DNA of 40,164 nucleotides, from contig CANKHJ010000015.1 of the NCBI GenBank assembly GCA_947481635.1, positions 1 through 40,164 on the forward strand. The letters are read 5' to 3'. Below the pieces are notes generated by a model. It saw nothing but the letters and a program-made list of their open reading frames with translations. It made no database searches and was not told where the DNA came from. This document shows, in pieces, positions 1 to 7,695 of this stretch (positions are counted from its first letter, which is position 1; each line of letters opens with the position of its first letter). The stretch comes from Bradyrhizobiaceae bacterium (GTDB lineage Bacteria; Pseudomonadota; Alphaproteobacteria; Rhizobiales; Xanthobacteraceae). The translations under genes and the position numbers were made by a program.

Positions 1-365
1 ACATCCAGTTGCTGTTCACGCTGGTCTTCGGGCTCGGCGCCGCGCTCGCCGGTCTCGCCGGCATCATGCAGGCGCCGATCCTCACCGTGTCGATCGGCAT
101 GGGCGAAAACATCCTGATCCTTGCCTTTGTCGTGATCATCATCGGCGGCATCGGCTCGATCCGCGGCGCTTTCGTCGCGGCGATCATGGTCGGCATCGTC
201 GATACCGTCGGCCGCGCCTTCCTCACCGATGCGTTGCGCCTGGTGCTCGAGTCGCGCTCCGCGGCGACGGTAGCGCCGGCCTTGTCGTCGATGCTGATCT
301 ACCTGATCATGACGATCGTCCTGGTGGTGCGTCCGGCTGGACTATTCCCGGCAGCGAGCAAATGA
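1..365 (+). CDS. livH: Branched-chain amino acid type ABC transporter permease LivH (C-terminal part, 5' end outside window)
   Basis: Only the last ~120 residues are present; the reading frame is open from base 3, so the gene starts upstream of the window. The protein is hydrophobic, with several membrane segments separated by short loops, and ends in the RPAGLFP tail usual for LivH permeases. LivH and LivM form the inner-membrane channel of HAAT-family importers, which take up branched-chain amino acids, amides or aromatic acids. Its TGA overlaps the livM start codon (ATGA at 362-365), so the two are translationally coupled. The substrate cannot be read from this fragment, and the periplasmic binding protein that would help is not in the window. 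Confidence 0.87.
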   Translation, partial: IQLLFTLVFGLGAALAGLAGIMQAPILTVSIGMGENILILAFVVIIIGGIGSIRGAFVAAIMVGIVDTVGRAFLTDALRLVLESRSAATVAPALSSMLIYLIMTIVLVVRPAGLFPAASK

Positions 366-1309
366 GCCGGTTGCTGACGCCGCGAAACCTGGTCGCCGCC
401 GCACTCCTCGCCGTCCTAGTCCTGATCCCGGTCTACTCGCTGGCGATCGGCAACATGTTTCCGCTCAACCTGTTCACTCGCGTGGTGATCCTCGCTTTGG
501 GGGCGGTGAGCCTCAACCTGATCCTCGGCTATGGCGGCATGGTGAGCTTCGGCCACGCCGCCTATCTCGGCATCGGGGGCTATGCGATCGGCATCCTCGC
601 GAAGGAGGGCATTGTCACAGGCTTCGTGCAATGGCCGGTGGCGCTCGCGGTCTCCGCGCTGTTCGCGCTGATCATCGGCGCGATCTCGCTGCGCACCCGC
701 GGCGTCTATTTCATCATGATCACGCTGGCGATGTCGCAGATGATCTATTACGTCGCCGCTGCGCTCGACCGTTATGGCGCGGATGATGGCCTCACCCTCG
801 CGCGGCGCAGCCAGTTCGGTGGCCTGATCAATATCTCCAACAAGATCGTATTCTATTATCTCTGCCTCGCGCTGTTGCTCGGCGGCATCTATCTGGTGTG
901 GCGTATCATCAATGCGCGCTTCGGCCTGGCGATCCAGGGGATCCGCTCCAACGAGCGCCGCATGCGCGCGGTCGGCTTCCCGACCTATCGCTACAAGCTC
1001 ACCTGCTTCGTCATCGCCGGCACGATGTGCGGACTGGCTGGCGCGCTGCTCGCCAATCACACCGATTTCGTCAGCCCGGCGATGATGCACTGGACGCGGT
1101 CGGGCGACCTGATTGTGATGGTGGTGTTCGGCGGCATGGGAACGTTGTTCGGTCCGGTGATCGGCGCGGTGACGTTCCTGCTGCTGGAGGAGGCGTTGTC
1201 GCGCTTCACCGAATATCCGAACCTGGTGCTCGGCCCCCTGCTGCTGCTGGTCGCGCTGTTCGCACGCGGCGGCATCGACGGATTGCTCTCGGGGTGGCGC
1301 CGTGACTGA
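362..1309 (+). CDS. livM: Branched-chain amino acid type ABC transporter permease LivM
   Basis: A 315-aa polytopic inner-membrane protein, the usual length for LivM. It has about eight hydrophobic segments and the family signature GGMVSFGHAAYLGIG near residues 57-72. A cytoplasmic loop with IRSNERRMRAVG (near residue 195) is the coupling region that contacts the ATPases. It pairs with LivH to form the transport pore. The start overlaps livH by 4 bases and the stop overlaps the GTG start of livG by 8 bases, so this is a tightly packed operon. The proximity of boxBC suggests an aromatic acid as a possible substrate, but that is inference only. Confidence 0.93.
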   Translation: MSRLLTPRNLVAAALLAVLVLIPVYSLAIGNMFPLNLFTRVVILALGAVSLNLILGYGGMVSFGHAAYLGIGGYAIGILAKEGIVTGFVQWPVALAVSALFALIIGAISLRTRGVYFIMITLAMSQMIYYVAAALDRYGADDGLTLARRSQFGGLINISNKIVFYYLCLALLLGGIYLVWRIINARFGLAIQGIRSNERRMRAVGFPTYRYKLTCFVIAGTMCGLAGALLANHTDFVSPAMMHWTRSGDLIVMVVFGGMGTLFGPVIGAVTFLLLEEALSRFTEYPNLVLGPLLLLVALFARGGIDGLLSGWRRD

Positions 1310-2066
1310 GCCCATCCTCGAAATCGACGGACTGGAGAAACGCTTCGGCGGCGTGGTGGCGACCAACCACGTCACGTTGGCGCTGCCGCCGTTGCAGCTT
1401 CACGCCATCATCGGGCCGAATGGCGCCGGCAAGACCACGCTGATCGGCCAGCTTGCCGGCGAGATCGAGCCGGAAGCAGGCCGCATCCGCTTCCTCGGTG
1501 AGGATATCACGGCGTTGCCGGTGCATGCGCGCAGCCTGCGCGGCCTGGCGCGCTCGTTCCAGATCACCTCGCTGTTTCTCGATTTCACCGCGCTGGATAA
1601 TGTCACGCTGGCGGTGCAGGCGCATGCCGGCCATTCGTTCCGCTTCTGGAGCAAGGCGCGGGACGAGGCGCTGTTGCGCGATCCGGCGCGTGCGGCTTTG
1701 GAGCGCGTTGGGCTTGGGCATCGCGCCGACGTGCTGGTCTCAAGGCTCAGTCACGGCGAACACCGCCAGCTCGAGATCGCGATGGCGCTCGCCACCAACC
1801 CGCGCATGCTGCTGCTCGACGAGCCGATGGCCGGGATGGGTCCGGAGGAATCGGCACGCATGGTGACGATTTTGCGCGCGTTGAAACGCGAGGTCACCAT
1901 CCTGCTGGTCGAACACGACATGGAGGCGGTGTTCGCGCTCGCCGACCGCATCACCGTGCTGGTCTATGGCCAGGTGATCGCGTCTGGCGCGCCGCAAGAG
2001 ATCCGCGCCAATGAAGAGGTACGTCAGGCCTATCTCGGCGAGCAGGAGGCCGTCAGTGATGTCTGA
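1302..2066 (+). CDS. livG: Branched-chain amino acid type ABC transporter ATP-binding protein LivG
   Basis: A 254-aa ABC ATPase of the LivG subfamily. Walker A is GPNGAGKTT (residues 33-41), the Q-loop lies in LARSFQITSLF, the signature appears as LSHGEHRQLEIA and Walker B as MLLLDEPMAGM; the H-loop His follows in LVEHDME. All ATP-binding and hydrolysis residues are present. It energises the LivHM channel together with LivF. The start is GTG at 1302, overlapping livM by 8 bases; I prefer it because the protein then begins with the normal N-terminal beta strand (ILEIDGLEKRFGG). The stop overlaps livF by 8 bases. Confidence 0.93.
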   Translation: MTEPILEIDGLEKRFGGVVATNHVTLALPPLQLHAIIGPNGAGKTTLIGQLAGEIEPEAGRIRFLGEDITALPVHARSLRGLARSFQITSLFLDFTALDNVTLAVQAHAGHSFRFWSKARDEALLRDPARAALERVGLGHRADVLVSRLSHGEHRQLEIAMALATNPRMLLLDEPMAGMGPEESARMVTILRALKREVTILLVEHDMEAVFALADRITVLVYGQVIASGAPQEIRANEEVRQAYLGEQEAVSDV

Positions 2067-2775
2067 CGCGCCGTTGCTTTCGCTCGACCAGGTTGAGACC
2101 CGCTACGGGGTGAGCCAGGTGCTGTTCGGGGTGTCTTTCAGCGTTGCGCCGGGCGAACTGGTCACGCTGATGGGGCGCAACGGCATGGGCAAGACCACGA
2201 CCGTGCGCTCGATTCTCGGCCTCACGCCGGCGTTCCGCGGCGTCATCCGTTTCGATGGCTACGACATCGGGAAGCTGCCGCCCTACCGGATCGCACAACT
2301 CGGCATCGGCCTGGTGCCGGAAGGCCGGCAGGTGTTCGGCAACCTGACGACGCGCGAGAATCTGGTGGCGACGGCGGCGAACCGCCGTGGCGTCGCCGGG
2401 CCCTGGACGCTTGATAGCGTCTGCGCGCTGTTTCCGCGGCTGGCCGAGCGTCTCGACAGCATGGCGAACCTGCTCTCCGGCGGCGAGCAGCAGATGCTCG
2501 CGATCGGCCGCGCGTTGATGACCAATCCGCGGCTGCTGATCCTCGACGAGGCGACCGAGGGTCTCGCGCCGCTGATCCGGGCCGAGATCTGGCAATGCCT
2601 CGGCCGGCTGAAGGCCGCGGGTCAATCGATCCTGCTGATCGACAAGAATGTCGCGGCGCTGATCCGTATCGCCGACCGGCACACCATGATCGAGCGGGGA
2701 CGGGTGGTGTGGTCCGGTTCGTCGGCGGAACTCGCCGCGGTCCCGGACGTCCAGCACCGTTATCTGGGAGTGTGA
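2059..2775 (+). CDS. livF: Branched-chain amino acid type ABC transporter ATP-binding protein LivF
   Basis: A 238-aa ABC ATPase, the second nucleotide-binding subunit of the transporter. Motifs: Walker A GRNGMGKTT, signature LSGGEQQMLAIGRAL and Walker B LLILDEATEGLAPL. LivF proteins usually carry an EQN triplet after Walker B; here it is DKN (LLIDKNVAAL), a variant I associate with rhizobial paralogues. The frame stays open upstream to 2011, but ATG at 2059 is chosen because AGGAGG lies at 2044-2049 with good spacing and the next residues are the usual N-terminus. It is the last gene of the operon; no clear intrinsic terminator follows. Confidence 0.92.
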   Translation: MSDAPLLSLDQVETRYGVSQVLFGVSFSVAPGELVTLMGRNGMGKTTTVRSILGLTPAFRGVIRFDGYDIGKLPPYRIAQLGIGLVPEGRQVFGNLTTRENLVATAANRRGVAGPWTLDSVCALFPRLAERLDSMANLLSGGEQQMLAIGRALMTNPRLLILDEATEGLAPLIRAEIWQCLGRLKAAGQSILLIDKNVAALIRIADRHTMIERGRVVWSGSSAELAAVPDVQHRYLGV

Positions 2776-2783
2776 CCGCCTGA

Positions 2784-2828
2784 CGGTAACCTTTCGGTAA
2801 CCGGCCCATGGTTACCAATTGGTGAACC
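2784..2828. promoter_or_regulatory. Repeated GGTAACC / GGTTACC sites upstream of the membrane-anchored coiled-coil gene
   Basis: Two direct copies of CGGTAACC lie 11 bp apart (2784-2791 and 2795-2802), about one helical turn. An inverted copy GGTTACC follows at 2810-2816 and a relaxed copy GGTGAACC at 2821-2828. The last two form an imperfect palindrome around CCAATTGG. They fill the 71-bp gap between livF and the gene starting at 2847, so they look like a multi-site operator. The binding protein is not known to me. Confidence 0.4.
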
Positions 2829-2846
2829 CCTCTCGGAGGTCACCCT

Positions 2847-3641
2847 ATGGACGAGCAGAAACTGGACGAGCAGAAGCCCGAAGCGATCGCATCAGCCCCC
2901 GCCATCGACGCTCCGGCGGCCCCGGTCATCACGCCTGAACTGAAGCCTGTCGAGGCGGTTGAGGCCGCCGTGCCGCAAGGCTGGCTCGCCGTCGCGCGCG
3001 AGAAAACAACCGGCCTGCGTGAGAACCGCATGGCGCTGCTGGCGGCCTCGGTCGTGTTCGCGGCCGGCTTCGGCGCCATCGCCGGCGCTCTGGCGTCGTC
3101 GGCCTACACCCACGCCCCCGCAGCGGCGCCCGCGGTGAAGACCCTGGCCGCCAGCGAGCTCAAGCCGCTGACTGACGTGGTGGCGCAGCTCAAGGCGGAG
3201 ATCGTGGCGCTGAAGACCGCCAATGACGCCGCCGCGCGCAGCGCCAATGCCCAGTTTGGCAAGCTCGCCGAACGCATGGAACGGATCGACAAGGCCCAGG
3301 CCGAACCGACCGCCAAGCTCACCAAGATGTCGGATTCGCTCGATCGTCTCGAGCAGAAGGTGGCGAGCGGGACCGTTGCCAAGGACATCACCGGCTCGGT
3401 GACACCGCGGCAGGTCGCCGCGGTCGCCCCCATCGCGGAGCCACCCAAGCCGCAGGTGCTCGAAGGCTGGCGGCTGCGCAGCGTCTATGACGGCGCGGCG
3501 CTGCTGCAAGGGCGCGGCGGATTGATCGAGGTCGAGCCCGGCGACACCTTGCCGGGTGGCGGTCGGGTCGAACGCATCAGCCGGCAGGATGGACGCTGGG
3601 TCGTCACGACCTCGAAGGGCGTCATCGTCTCGATGAAATAG
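2847..3641 (+). CDS. Membrane-anchored protein with coiled coil and C-terminal conserved domain, function unknown
   Basis: A 264-aa protein. Residues 1-45 are an acidic, Ala/Pro-rich cytoplasmic tail. A single hydrophobic segment follows around residues 62-85 (LLAASVVFAAGFGAIAGALA). Residues ~100-170 are rich in Ala, Lys and Glu with heptad-like spacing (LKAEIVALKTANDAAARSA), so a coiled coil. The C-terminal ~60 residues form a compact beta-rich domain (EGWRLRSVYDGAALLQGR then VEPGDTLPGGGRVERI) of a kind I have seen at the end of rhizobial membrane proteins; I cannot name its function. The start has a strong SD (GGAGG at 2835-2839) and lies behind repeated GGTAACC sites. It is single-cistron by spacing. 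Confidence 0.8.
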   Translation: MDEQKLDEQKPEAIASAPAIDAPAAPVITPELKPVEAVEAAVPQGWLAVAREKTTGLRENRMALLAASVVFAAGFGAIAGALASSAYTHAPAAAPAVKTLAASELKPLTDVVAQLKAEIVALKTANDAAARSANAQFGKLAERMERIDKAQAEPTAKLTKMSDSLDRLEQKVASGTVAKDITGSVTPRQVAAVAPIAEPPKPQVLEGWRLRSVYDGAALLQGRGGLIEVEPGDTLPGGGRVERISRQDGRWVVTTSKGVIVSMK

Positions 3642-3701
3642 GTCTGTGGCGGGCGCCATTGCTCCCGCGCTCGTGAGGACACCGGCCTGAGAATTGCTTT
3701 A

Positions 3702-3732
3702 TGATGACTCATCCTGGGAGGGTGGGTCATCA
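3702..3732 (+). promoter_or_regulatory. Hairpin enclosing the ribosome binding site and first base of the start codon
   Basis: Bases 3702-3714 (TGATGACTCATCC) pair with 3720-3732 over 13 consecutive positions, eleven Watson-Crick and two G-U. The loop is TGGGA (3715-3719). The SD-like GGGAGGG lies in the loop and right stem, and the last paired base is the A of the ATG at 3732. As RNA this would hide the start site. As DNA its outer 7 bp (TGATGAC/GTCATCA) is a perfect palindrome, so a protein operator is an alternative reading. Confidence 0.5.
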
Positions 3733-4568
3733 TGGCTCTTGCGATGCGGCTGACGGTTCCGGTTGCGGCGGCGCTGCTCGCATATTCCGTGGCGCCGGTC
3801 GCCACGCAGCCGGTCCCGCCGTCGGCCAAGCCGGAGATGATGCTGGAGAATTGCCCCGGCCTCATTTCGTCGCGCAAGCCGCGGGTCGTCCCGGCGGCGC
3901 TGGCCGGCGACCAAGTCCGCGTCTCCTATATCGGTCACGCCACCTTCCTGATCGAAAGCCCGCGCCTGGTGCGCATGGCGACCGACTACAACAACTATGT
4001 CCGGCCGCCGATGCTGCCTGACATCGTCACCATGAATCACGCGCATTCGACCCACTACACCGACTCCCCCGAGCCCGGCATCAAGCACGTGCTGCGCGGC
4101 TGGGGGGCGAGCCCGGACGAGCCGGCGCGCCATGACCTGCATTACCAGGACGTGCGCGTGCGCAACGTGCCGACCAACATCCGTTCCTGGGGCGGCGGCA
4201 CCGAGCGCCACGGCAATTCGATCTTCATCTTCGAGATCGCGAACATGTGCGTCGCGCATCTCGGCCATCTGCATCACACGCTGACACAGACTCAGCTCAA
4301 CGAGATCGGCCGCATCGATGCGGTGATGTTTCCGGTCGATGGTGGCGTGACGCTCGATCGCGAGGGAATGATCGACGTGCTGGTGGCGCTGAAGGCGCCG
4401 GTGATGATCCCGATGCATTCGTTCAGCGCGTTTTCGCTCAACGGCTTCGTGCAGCGCGCCAAGGAGCGCGAAGGCTGGCCGTTTGAGGTCATGGATGTGC
4501 CGTCGGTCGTTTTATCGAAATCGACCGCGCCGACGGCGCCAAAGATTTTGGTGTTGCCGGGGCGTTAG
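3732..4568 (+). CDS. Secreted metallo-beta-lactamase-fold protein (UlaG-like), non-canonical metal site
   Basis: A 278-aa protein with an N-terminal signal peptide (hydrophobic residues 8-24, cleavage probably near Ala/Thr 24-25), so probably periplasmic. The body resembles the UlaG-like branch of the MBL superfamily: YIGHATFLIE near residue 67, a metal motif NHAHSTH at 102-108, then VAHLGHLHH, FPVDGG and a late His in IPMHSFS. The usual HxHxDH Asp is Thr here (H103, H105, T107, H108) and the usual HLGD Asp is His. The substrate is unknown. The start at 3732 is supported by an SD, which sits inside a strong hairpin. An in-frame ATG at 3744 is an alternative but has no SD. Confidence 0.75.
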   Translation: MALAMRLTVPVAAALLAYSVAPVATQPVPPSAKPEMMLENCPGLISSRKPRVVPAALAGDQVRVSYIGHATFLIESPRLVRMATDYNNYVRPPMLPDIVTMNHAHSTHYTDSPEPGIKHVLRGWGASPDEPARHDLHYQDVRVRNVPTNIRSWGGGTERHGNSIFIFEIANMCVAHLGHLHHTLTQTQLNEIGRIDAVMFPVDGGVTLDREGMIDVLVALKAPVMIPMHSFSAFSLNGFVQRAKEREGWPFEVMDVPSVVLSKSTAPTAPKILVLPGR

Positions 4569-4613
4569 CATGATCCGGAAAAGTGGCTACCGGTTTTCCG
4601 AACAGGATCATGC
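4568..4613. repeat. Dispersed Rhizobiales-type palindromic repeat (GCATGATCC ... GGATCATGC)
   Basis: The arms GCATGATCC and GGATCATGC flank inner arms GGAAAAG/CGGTTTTCC, giving a long imperfect hairpin directly behind the stop codon of the MBL-fold gene. I recognise this as a common intergenic repeat in Bradyrhizobium-like genomes. A diverged relative lies at about 24472-24510 between dnaN and dnaA. Confidence 0.65.
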
Positions 4614-4621
4614 TCAAACAA

Positions 4622-4649
4622 AGCCTAGAGCGCGATCGCGCTCTAGGCT
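4622..4649. terminator. Perfect 28-bp palindrome, probable terminator of the small membrane-protein gene
   Basis: AGCCTAGAGCGCG is followed exactly by its reverse complement, giving a perfect 14+14 palindrome. The stop codon of the minus-strand 50-aa ORF (4643-4645) lies inside it, and on the minus strand it is followed by a T-rich run (TTTGTTTGAG). This fits an intrinsic terminator, although the T-run is interrupted. Confidence 0.5.
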
Positions 4650-4795
4650 ATTTTGAAGAAGCCCATATAGACGCCGACATAGGCTGCGATCACGAGTACC
4701 AGCGCGGCCACCAGTACATAGAGCACCGGCCGGCCGGGCCTTGCGCCGCGCGCCTCGACCGCTGTCTCGACGATCCGTCCATCCTGCTTCTGCAT
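4643..4795 (-). CDS. Small single-pass membrane protein (50 aa), function unknown
   Basis: A 50-codon ORF starting at the ATG at 4793-4795. The first ~22 residues are charged (MQKQDGRIVETAVEARGARP), and residues ~24-47 are one strongly hydrophobic helix (VLYVLVAALVLVIAAYVGVY) ending in GFFKIA. GGAG lies about 8 bases upstream of the ATG. The charged tail followed by one helix is typical of real small bacterial membrane proteins and unlike antisense noise. The stop falls inside a perfect palindrome that could terminate its transcript. I do not recognise a named family; similar short proteins are common in Bradyrhizobiaceae. Confidence 0.6.
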   Translation of the reverse strand: MQKQDGRIVETAVEARGARPGRPVLYVLVAALVLVIAAYVGVYMGFFKIA

Positions 4796-4939
4796 TCCAA
4801 ATCTCCGCCACGCTTCAACCCGGATAACGTCGCTCGCAAGCGGTCGGTTCCGTGGCGGGAACCCGCGGTATCACGGTCTTGCATCCAAAGTTCCCGCTGA
4901 TAGGGTGGCGCGCTTTTTCCCTCCAGCGGAAGGTTTCCC

Positions 4940-5893
4940 ATGCCCCGCATCGCGGTCGCGACCCCTTACTTCGACTTCTTTCCGGACCTGAAGGCCGAGT
5001 TCGAAGCCAAATATCCCGGCACGAAATTCCGGACCAACCGCGAGAAGTTCACCGAAGATCAGTTGATCGACTTCCTGAAGGGCGCCGAGGTCGCGCTGAT
5101 CGGTCTCGACAAATTCACCGACCGCGTCTGCGCCAGCCTGCCGGATCTCAAGGTGATCTCGCTGTGCTCGGCCGGCGTCGATCACATCGATCCGGCGATC
5201 CTCAACAAATACGGCATCAAGATGTGGTGGGCTGCCGGCATCAATAAGGTGTCGGTCTCCGAGCTTGCGGTCTGCTTCATGGTGTTCACCATCCGCAAGG
5301 TGCATTTCTTCTCGTCGATCCTGCGGCGCGGCGAATGGAAAGGGCCGATCGGCTTCGCCGCCGATCTGCGCGGGCGCACCGTCGGCATCCATGGCTGCGG
5401 CTTCATCGGCCAGGAAGTCGTGAAGCTGCTGCAGCCCTATGGCGTGAAGATCATCGCCAATGACCGCGAGGACAAGTCCGAATTCTACAAGCAATACGGC
5501 GTCGAGAGCGTCAGCCCCGAAGAGTTGTGGGCGCGCTCGGACGTGCTGACCATCCATCTGTCGCGCAACGCCACCACTATCGGCATGTATTCGGCCGCGG
5601 TGCTCGACAAGATGAAGCCGGGCTCGATCCTGATCAATTGCGCGCGCGGCAGCATGGTCGATGAGAAAGCTCTCAAAGAGCGGCTCGAAAGCGGCCACAT
5701 CGCGGGCGCGGCCTTCGACGTGTTCGACGTCGAGCCGGCCAACGGCCATCCGCTGCTCGACGTGCCGAACTTCTTTGCCTCGCCGCATATCGGCGCGACC
5801 ACGCGCGAATCCTGGGGCGCGATGCTGCGCTCGGGGATCCACGGCATCGAGCACGCGTATCGGGCCGAGACGGGCGTCTATCCGTTCGATTGA
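4940..5893 (+). CDS. D-2-hydroxyacid dehydrogenase, NAD-dependent
   Basis: A 317-aa protein of the D-isomer-specific 2-hydroxyacid dehydrogenase family, which interconverts 2-hydroxy and 2-oxo acids in the cytoplasm. The Rossmann motif GCGFIG is at residues 152-157, with Asp175 at the end of the second strand favouring NAD over NADP. The catalytic residues are all present: Arg236 in NCARGSMVD, Glu265 in DVFDVEP and His283 in SPHIGATT. The substrate (glycerate, phosphoglycerate, phosphite-like or other) cannot be decided; it lacks the C-terminal ACT domain of long SerA forms. GGAAGG precedes the ATG. It stands alone and converges with the GMC gene downstream. Confidence 0.88.
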   Translation: MPRIAVATPYFDFFPDLKAEFEAKYPGTKFRTNREKFTEDQLIDFLKGAEVALIGLDKFTDRVCASLPDLKVISLCSAGVDHIDPAILNKYGIKMWWAAGINKVSVSELAVCFMVFTIRKVHFFSSILRRGEWKGPIGFAADLRGRTVGIHGCGFIGQEVVKLLQPYGVKIIANDREDKSEFYKQYGVESVSPEELWARSDVLTIHLSRNATTIGMYSAAVLDKMKPGSILINCARGSMVDEKALKERLESGHIAGAAFDVFDVEPANGHPLLDVPNFFASPHIGATTRESWGAMLRSGIHGIEHAYRAETGVYPFD

Positions 5894-5906
5894 GACTTAA
5901 GTGTCG

Positions 5907-5927
5907 TCGCCGGGATTGACCCGGCGA
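5907..5927. repeat. Short hairpin of Rhizobiales intergenic type between convergent genes
   Basis: TCGCCGGG (5907-5914) pairs with CCCGGCGA (5920-5927) around a 5-base loop, in the 76-bp gap between two convergent genes. It is not followed by a T-run on either strand, so a dispersed repeat seems likelier than an intrinsic terminator, although its position would suit one. Confidence 0.45.
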
Positions 5928-5969
5928 TCCATCAAAAAAGAATCCTGCGAAGAGGCCGTGACAGATCGG

Positions 5970-7601
5970 TTAAACCTCGATCGGTGCGGGGGCCTTGCGG
6001 CCGCGCATCAGGTCGGCGGCCTTCTCCGCGATCATGATGGTCGGTGCATTGGTGTGTCCGCCCGGCACGAACGGCATCACCGAGGCATCGACAACGCGCA
6101 GCCCGGACACGCCATTGACCTTGAGCTCGCCGTCGACCACCGCCTCGGTATCGATGCCCATGCGGCAGGTGCTGGTGGGGTGATACATCGTGATCGCGGT
6201 CGAGCGGATATAGGCGTCGATCTCCGCATCGGTCTTCACGCCGGTCCCCGGAAACATCTCGTCGCCGATCATGTCCTTCAGCGGCGCGGTGGCATAGACC
6301 TCGCGCGCTGCCTTCACACCGGCGCGCAAGGTGCGCAGGTCGGCCTCGGCCGAGAGGTGATTGTGGCGGATCACGACCTTGTCTTCGGGATTGCCTGAAC
6401 GCAGCGTGACATTGCCTCGGCTTTCCGGATGCAGCAGCGTCGGACGGCAGCCGAGATAGCCGCCCTTCGGCTTGCGGATTCCGGGGAACCAGATATGCGC
6501 CTCGGGATGCACGCGCCCCATCAGCAATTCGATGTCGGGCCGCTCCAACTCCGGCCGGGTGCGGATATAGGCGAGGCATGCGACCGGCAGCTTGGTCAGA
6601 TGACCCTTTTTGAACAACGCCCAGTTGAGGACCGCCAGCGTCAGCTTGTCGAGCCGCAATTCCTCGTCGAAGCTCTGCATCTTGTCGGTGTCGTAGGCGA
6701 CGCCGACATGGATATGGTCCTGGAGGTTGCGCCCGACATGCGGTGAATCATGCTGCACCTTGATGCCGTTCTTCCGCAGCTCATCGGCAGGTCCGATGCC
6801 GGAGAGCATCAGCAGCTGCGGCGAGTTATAGGCGCCGCCTGACACGATCACTTCGCGCTCCGCGCGCGCCGTCACGACCGAGCCGTTGTGACGATATTCG
6901 ACGCCGACCGCGCGGTCCTTCTCGAACACCACCTTGTTGGTATGCGCGCTGGTCACGACGGTGAGATTCGGCCGCTTCATGGCCGGCTTCAGGAATACCT
7001 GTGAGGTCGAGGCGCGGCGCCCCTCACGGATGGTCAGGTCGGCCGGGCCGAAGCCCTCATTCTCAAGCGTGTTGTGGTCGACCGTGTGCGGATAGCCGGC
7101 ATTGACGCCGGCTTCGACATAGGCGCGGTGCGCGTGGCTGGTGCTGTCGCCGTGGGTGACGCTGAGTTCGCCGCCCTTGCCGTGGAATGTGCTGTCGCCG
7201 TCCGGGAAATCCTCGGAGCGCTTGAAATAGGGGAGGACGTCGCTGTAGCCCCAGCCGGTGAGGCCGAGCTGGCGCCATTGGTCGTAGTCCCGCGGGTGGC
7301 AGCGGCAATACATCATGCCGTTGATCGAGGACGAGCCGCCCAGCACCTTGCCGCGCGGAATGTAGATCGAGCGGTTGTCGAGGCCCGGCTCCGGCTCGGT
7401 GTCGTAGCCCCAGTTGAACCTCATGACCGTCATGAGGTCGCGGAACTTGAGCGGCAGCTTGAGCCAGATATGCCGGTCCGCCTTGCCGGCCTCCAGCAGC
7501 AGCACCCGGGTGTTCGGGTCCTCGCTCAGTCGGTTCGCCAGCACGCATCCGGCCGAGCCGGCGCCCACGATGACGTAGTCGTAGGCTTGCGAATTCGGCA
7601 T
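5970..7601 (-). CDS. GMC family FAD-dependent oxidoreductase (choline dehydrogenase-like)
   Basis: A 543-aa flavoprotein of the glucose-methanol-choline family, which oxidises alcohols to aldehydes. The FAD motif GAGSAGC is at residues 13-19, followed by the family signature GGSSSINGMMYCR. The C-terminal catalytic block has His474 in HPTSTCRMG and a second His516 in GGHTNAPTIMIAEKAA, a His-His pair rather than the His-Asn of choline oxidase. The substrate is not determined; the betaine genes are absent nearby. The frame stays open to 7787, but the ATG at 7599-7601 is chosen because GGGGAG lies just upstream and the protein then begins at the usual flavin-binding strand. It diverges from boxC. 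Confidence 0.9.
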   Translation of the reverse strand: MPNSQAYDYVIVGAGSAGCVLANRLSEDPNTRVLLLEAGKADRHIWLKLPLKFRDLMTVMRFNWGYDTEPEPGLDNRSIYIPRGKVLGGSSSINGMMYCRCHPRDYDQWRQLGLTGWGYSDVLPYFKRSEDFPDGDSTFHGKGGELSVTHGDSTSHAHRAYVEAGVNAGYPHTVDHNTLENEGFGPADLTIREGRRASTSQVFLKPAMKRPNLTVVTSAHTNKVVFEKDRAVGVEYRHNGSVVTARAEREVIVSGGAYNSPQLLMLSGIGPADELRKNGIKVQHDSPHVGRNLQDHIHVGVAYDTDKMQSFDEELRLDKLTLAVLNWALFKKGHLTKLPVACLAYIRTRPELERPDIELLMGRVHPEAHIWFPGIRKPKGGYLGCRPTLLHPESRGNVTLRSGNPEDKVVIRHNHLSAEADLRTLRAGVKAAREVYATAPLKDMIGDEMFPGTGVKTDAEIDAYIRSTAITMYHPTSTCRMGIDTEAVVDGELKVNGVSGLRVVDASVMPFVPGGHTNAPTIMIAEKAADLMRGRKAPAPIEV

Positions 7602-7695
7602 GACCTGCTCCCCGAGGTTTTTATAGGCGATTGAGTGTCGCCGGATGTGCGGAATGTCAATCCGAATCGCTCCCCGAGGAACGGGCTTTTGTTCT

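Larger units (their letters stand above)
4569..4939. other. Intergenic stretch of 371 bases: two palindromes plus a small minus-strand gene
   Basis: This gap between two plus-strand genes holds the dispersed repeat (4568-4613), a perfect 28-bp palindrome (4622-4649) and a 50-aa minus-strand ORF (4643-4795). The remainder (4796-4939) carries the likely promoter of the small gene and the leader of the dehydrogenase gene, with GGAAGG before its ATG. I see no further gene in it. Confidence 0.6.

Noticed and set aside
416-1375. A 319-codon antisense frame through livM
   Set aside because: LivM is clear on the plus strand; the antisense product is low-complexity His/Arg/Asp-rich and overlaps the coupled livM-livG junction.
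4583-4900. A 105-codon plus-strand frame after the MBL-fold gene
   Set aside because: It begins inside the dispersed repeat and is antisense to the better-supported 50-aa membrane-protein gene.
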